Origin: Akkermansiaceae bacterium
GTDB taxonomy: Bacteria; Verrucomicrobiota; Verrucomicrobiia; Verrucomicrobiales; Akkermansiaceae
Reading direction: 5' to 3'
DNA length: 6,286 nucleotides
NCBI GenBank assembly: GCA_029288115.1
Contig: JARFPV010000426.1
Coordinates: forward strand, 1 to 6,286
Of the stretch, positions 4,675 to 6,286 are shown piece after piece. The position numbers and the translations under genes are program-made. Numbering within the stretch: the stretch's first letter is position 1; each line of letters starts with the position of its first letter. The notes below the pieces were generated by a model. The model had not been told where the DNA came from. It saw nothing but the letters and a program-made list of their open reading frames with translations, and did no database searches.

Positions 4675-6231
4675 CTACTTTGCCATGATGGGATAGGCCT
4701 CGGTGATGCGTTTGTGGAACGGTGGGGTGGCACCGTCGTTTTGCTGAGGTTTGCCTGGAGTGCTGCGGCCGTTTTTGATGGCGGTTTTTAGGAGAGCCAT
4801 CAGGGCTTTGACTTTCTCGGGTTGCTTCTGGGCGAGGTTGTTTTTTTCTCCCGGATCGGCGTCGAGGTCGATCAGCTGGACCGGGTGCAGGTTTTTATCT
4901 TTGAAGGCGGTGCGGGGTCGGGGTGTCGACCATCCGCCGGAGCCTGGGCAGAGGAGGAGTTTCCATTTTCCCTGTCGGATAGCGAACGAGCCGTTGATTG
5001 AGTGGCTGATCAGGTATTCTCTGGAGGTTTGTGCTTTGCCTTCGAATGCGGGGAGCAGGCTGACGGAGTCTTCGCCGCCGTTGTCCTTGCGGGTTTGTCC
5101 GGTGATATCGCGCATGGTGTCGTAGAAGTCGGTGAGGCATGCGGTGGCGTGGGATTTTTGTCCGCCTTTGATTTTGGCGGGCCAGCGGACGATGAAGGGC
5201 ACGCGGTGTCCACCTTCGTAGAGGTCGGCTTTGTGGCCGCGGTAGATGGCGCTCGGGTCATGGCCGTGTTGGGCGAGCACTTCAAAATTTCCTTCGGGTG
5301 AGCAGCCGTTGTCGCTGGTGAAGATGACGATGGTGTTGTCGTCGATGCCGGTTTCTTTCAGGGTGGCAAGGATTTGGCCCATGTGGTGATCGACCTGCAT
5401 AACGAAGTCGGCGTAGGGGTTGATCTTGCTGGCGTCCTTGAAGGGAGGGACGGGAACGATGGGAGTGTGGGGTGCGGGGAGTGGTAGGTAGAGGAAGAAC
5501 GGTTTCCCTTTTTTGGCATCAGGGGCGCGCTCTTTGATGTAAGCCATGCTTTTATCGAACAGGTGCGGCAACACCTGCTCGATGTCAAAGTCTGGGCTGA
5601 TCGGACCCTGGCGGTACCAGCCGTAGGGGTCTTCTTGTTTGGTCACACCTTCCTGGCGTTTTGGGATGGCGGTTGGTTTACCGGTGTCGACCCAGACGTA
5701 GGGCGCCATGTCGAGCGAGCCGCAGTGGGCGTAGTAGCCATCGAAGCCGTTGATGTCCGGGCCATTTTTAACGGGCTTTGAGAAGTCGATATTCTGCCAT
5801 TTCTTTTCAGCTTTATCTGCCTTTGCCCAGTCCCATCCGAGGTGCCACTTGCCGATCATCTGAGTGTGGTAGCCTGCTTTTTTCAGGAGGTGGGCGACGG
5901 TTTCCCGTTCGGCGGGGATGAGGTGGTTGCTGGTGCCGTTGAGCACACCTTTTTTCAGTCGGGACCGCCAGTTGTAGCGGCCGGTGAGCAGGCCGTAGCG
6001 GGTGGGTGTACAGACGGCGCTGGAGGTATGGGCATCAAAAAAGGTCATGCCCTCATCCGCCATTTTTTGCAGGTGAGGGGTCTTGATCTTGCAGTTTGGA
6101 TTGGTTGGGGAGACGTCGCCGATGCCGAGGTCGTCGGCGAGGACGAAGATGACGTTTGGTGGCTGCGCAGCAGCCACCGAAGCAAGATAGAGGATAGAAG
6201 ATAGAAGAATGGCAGGGATGTGGTGTTTCAT
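4675..6231 (-). CDS. Secreted formylglycine-dependent sulfatase (family S1)
   Basis: The 518-aa product should hydrolyse a sulfate ester, probably on a polysaccharide or glycosaminoglycan, outside the cytoplasm. Residues 1-22 are a signal peptide with likely cleavage AAA|Q. The S1 signature is CTPTRYGLLTGRYN (74-87): C74 is the residue converted to formylglycine, with P76 and R78 completing CxPxR. By comparison with arylsulfatase A, the calcium/catalytic residues are D33-D34, D307-N308, K128, H130 (GKWHLG), H255 and K334. A C-terminal subdomain follows (QLIDLDADPGEKNNLA). Activation needs a formylglycine-generating or anaerobic sulfatase-maturing enzyme, not encoded here. The frame extends upstream to a TTG at 6261, but ATG 6231 is chosen because it directly begins the signal peptide and the TTG lies inside a palindrome. 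No clear Shine-Dalgarno is present. Convergent to the kinase gene; no operon partner is visible. The family is certain, the substrate unknown. Confidence 0.95.
   Translation of the reverse strand: MKHHIPAILLSSILYLASVAAAQPPNVIFVLADDLGIGDVSPTNPNCKIKTPHLQKMADEGMTFFDAHTSSAVCTPTRYGLLTGRYNWRSRLKKGVLNGTSNHLIPAERETVAHLLKKAGYHTQMIGKWHLGWDWAKADKAEKKWQNIDFSKPVKNGPDINGFDGYYAHCGSLDMAPYVWVDTGKPTAIPKRQEGVTKQEDPYGWYRQGPISPDFDIEQVLPHLFDKSMAYIKERAPDAKKGKPFFLYLPLPAPHTPIVPVPPFKDASKINPYADFVMQVDHHMGQILATLKETGIDDNTIVIFTSDNGCSPEGNFEVLAQHGHDPSAIYRGHKADLYEGGHRVPFIVRWPAKIKGGQKSHATACLTDFYDTMRDITGQTRKDNGGEDSVSLLPAFEGKAQTSREYLISHSINGSFAIRQGKWKLLLCPGSGGWSTPRPRTAFKDKNLHPVQLIDLDADPGEKNNLAQKQPEKVKALMALLKTAIKNGRSTPGKPQQNDGATPPFHKRITEAYPIMAK
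6186..6206 (-). repeat. 7-bp tandem repeat inside the sulfatase signal-peptide code
   Basis: On the plus strand GATAGAG, GATAGAA and GATAGAA follow one another (6186-6192, 6193-6199, 6200-6206); on the coding strand this is TTCTATC, TTCTATC, CTCTATC. It encodes part of the hydrophobic core of the signal peptide (around LSSILYL). The unit is not a multiple of three, so gain or loss of one copy would shift the frame. Three copies is short for a slippage-prone locus. Confidence 0.5.
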
Positions 6232-6245
6232 GAGACTATTGGTAG

Positions 6246-6267
6246 GGCGGATTGGCCTCAATCCGCC
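6246..6267. repeat. REP-like palindrome at the right edge
   Basis: GGCGGATTG (6246-6254) and CAATCCGCC (6259-6267) form a perfect 9-bp stem around the loop GCCT, 15 bases upstream of the sulfatase start codon. Stem-loops of the form GGCGGATTG...CAATCCGCC look like bacterial REP-type elements, which are often paired. The 19 bases from 6268 to the edge might be the spacer to a second, inverted unit outside the window. It may also lie in the sulfatase mRNA leader. Confidence 0.6.
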
Positions 6268-6286
6268 GTTAGATGATGGTCTGTTA

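Noticed and set aside
5842..6204. 120-aa plus-strand frame opposite the sulfatase N-terminus
   Set aside because: It is the antisense shadow of the conserved sulfatase signature region; open antisense frames are expected from its codon bias.
6232..6261. Upstream extension of the sulfatase to a TTG at 6261
   Set aside because: It would put ten charged or polar residues (MRPIRPTNSL) before a normal signal peptide, and the TTG lies inside the right-edge palindrome. ATG at 6231 is the better start.

Overview
The window most resembles a PVC-superphylum bacterium, probably a marine or aquatic Verrucomicrobiota (Planctomycetota as second choice). The grounds are a secreted Cys-type sulfatase, a secreted animal-type haem peroxidase, a CpxA-like kinase with a HELCSP H-box, and weak or absent Shine-Dalgarno sequences before most genes. 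This placement is inference from gene content; there is no rRNA or other phylogenetic marker.

Layout: (1) 1-57, minus strand: the probable first 19 codons of a gene that leaves the window on the left, preceded by a good ribosome binding site. (2) 58-329: non-coding, with a 10-bp tandem repeat, a distant inverted copy of its core, and a strong intrinsic terminator for the peroxidase gene. (3) 330-2069, minus: a 579-aa exported haem peroxidase of the myeloperoxidase/peroxinectin superfamily with a complete active site and an odd basic C-terminal tail. (4) 2070-2239: a divergent control region with a hairpin in the peroxidase leader and direct repeats suggestive of an OmpR-family operator. (5) 2240-4548, plus: a response regulator and sensor kinase overlapping by ATGA; the kinase has a long Pro/Arg-rich extracytoplasmic segment. 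(6) 4549-4674: a convergent intergenic spacer with a GC-rich hairpin and a 61-bp element that can fold into a three-way-junction shape. (7) 4675-6231, minus: an exported formylglycine sulfatase. (8) 6232-6286: a REP-like palindrome cut by the window edge.

How the genes may work together: the peroxidase and the two-component pair are divergent and share about 170 bp of control DNA. One reading is an envelope-stress sensor of CpxRA type that controls, or responds to, a secreted enzyme making reactive oxidants. This is inference from arrangement. The sulfatase is convergent to the kinase, separated from it by hairpins, and most likely an independent unit for sulfated glycan breakdown. None of the four main genes is a new family; the less explained material is in the intergenic repeats, the divergent control region and the kinase sensor segment.
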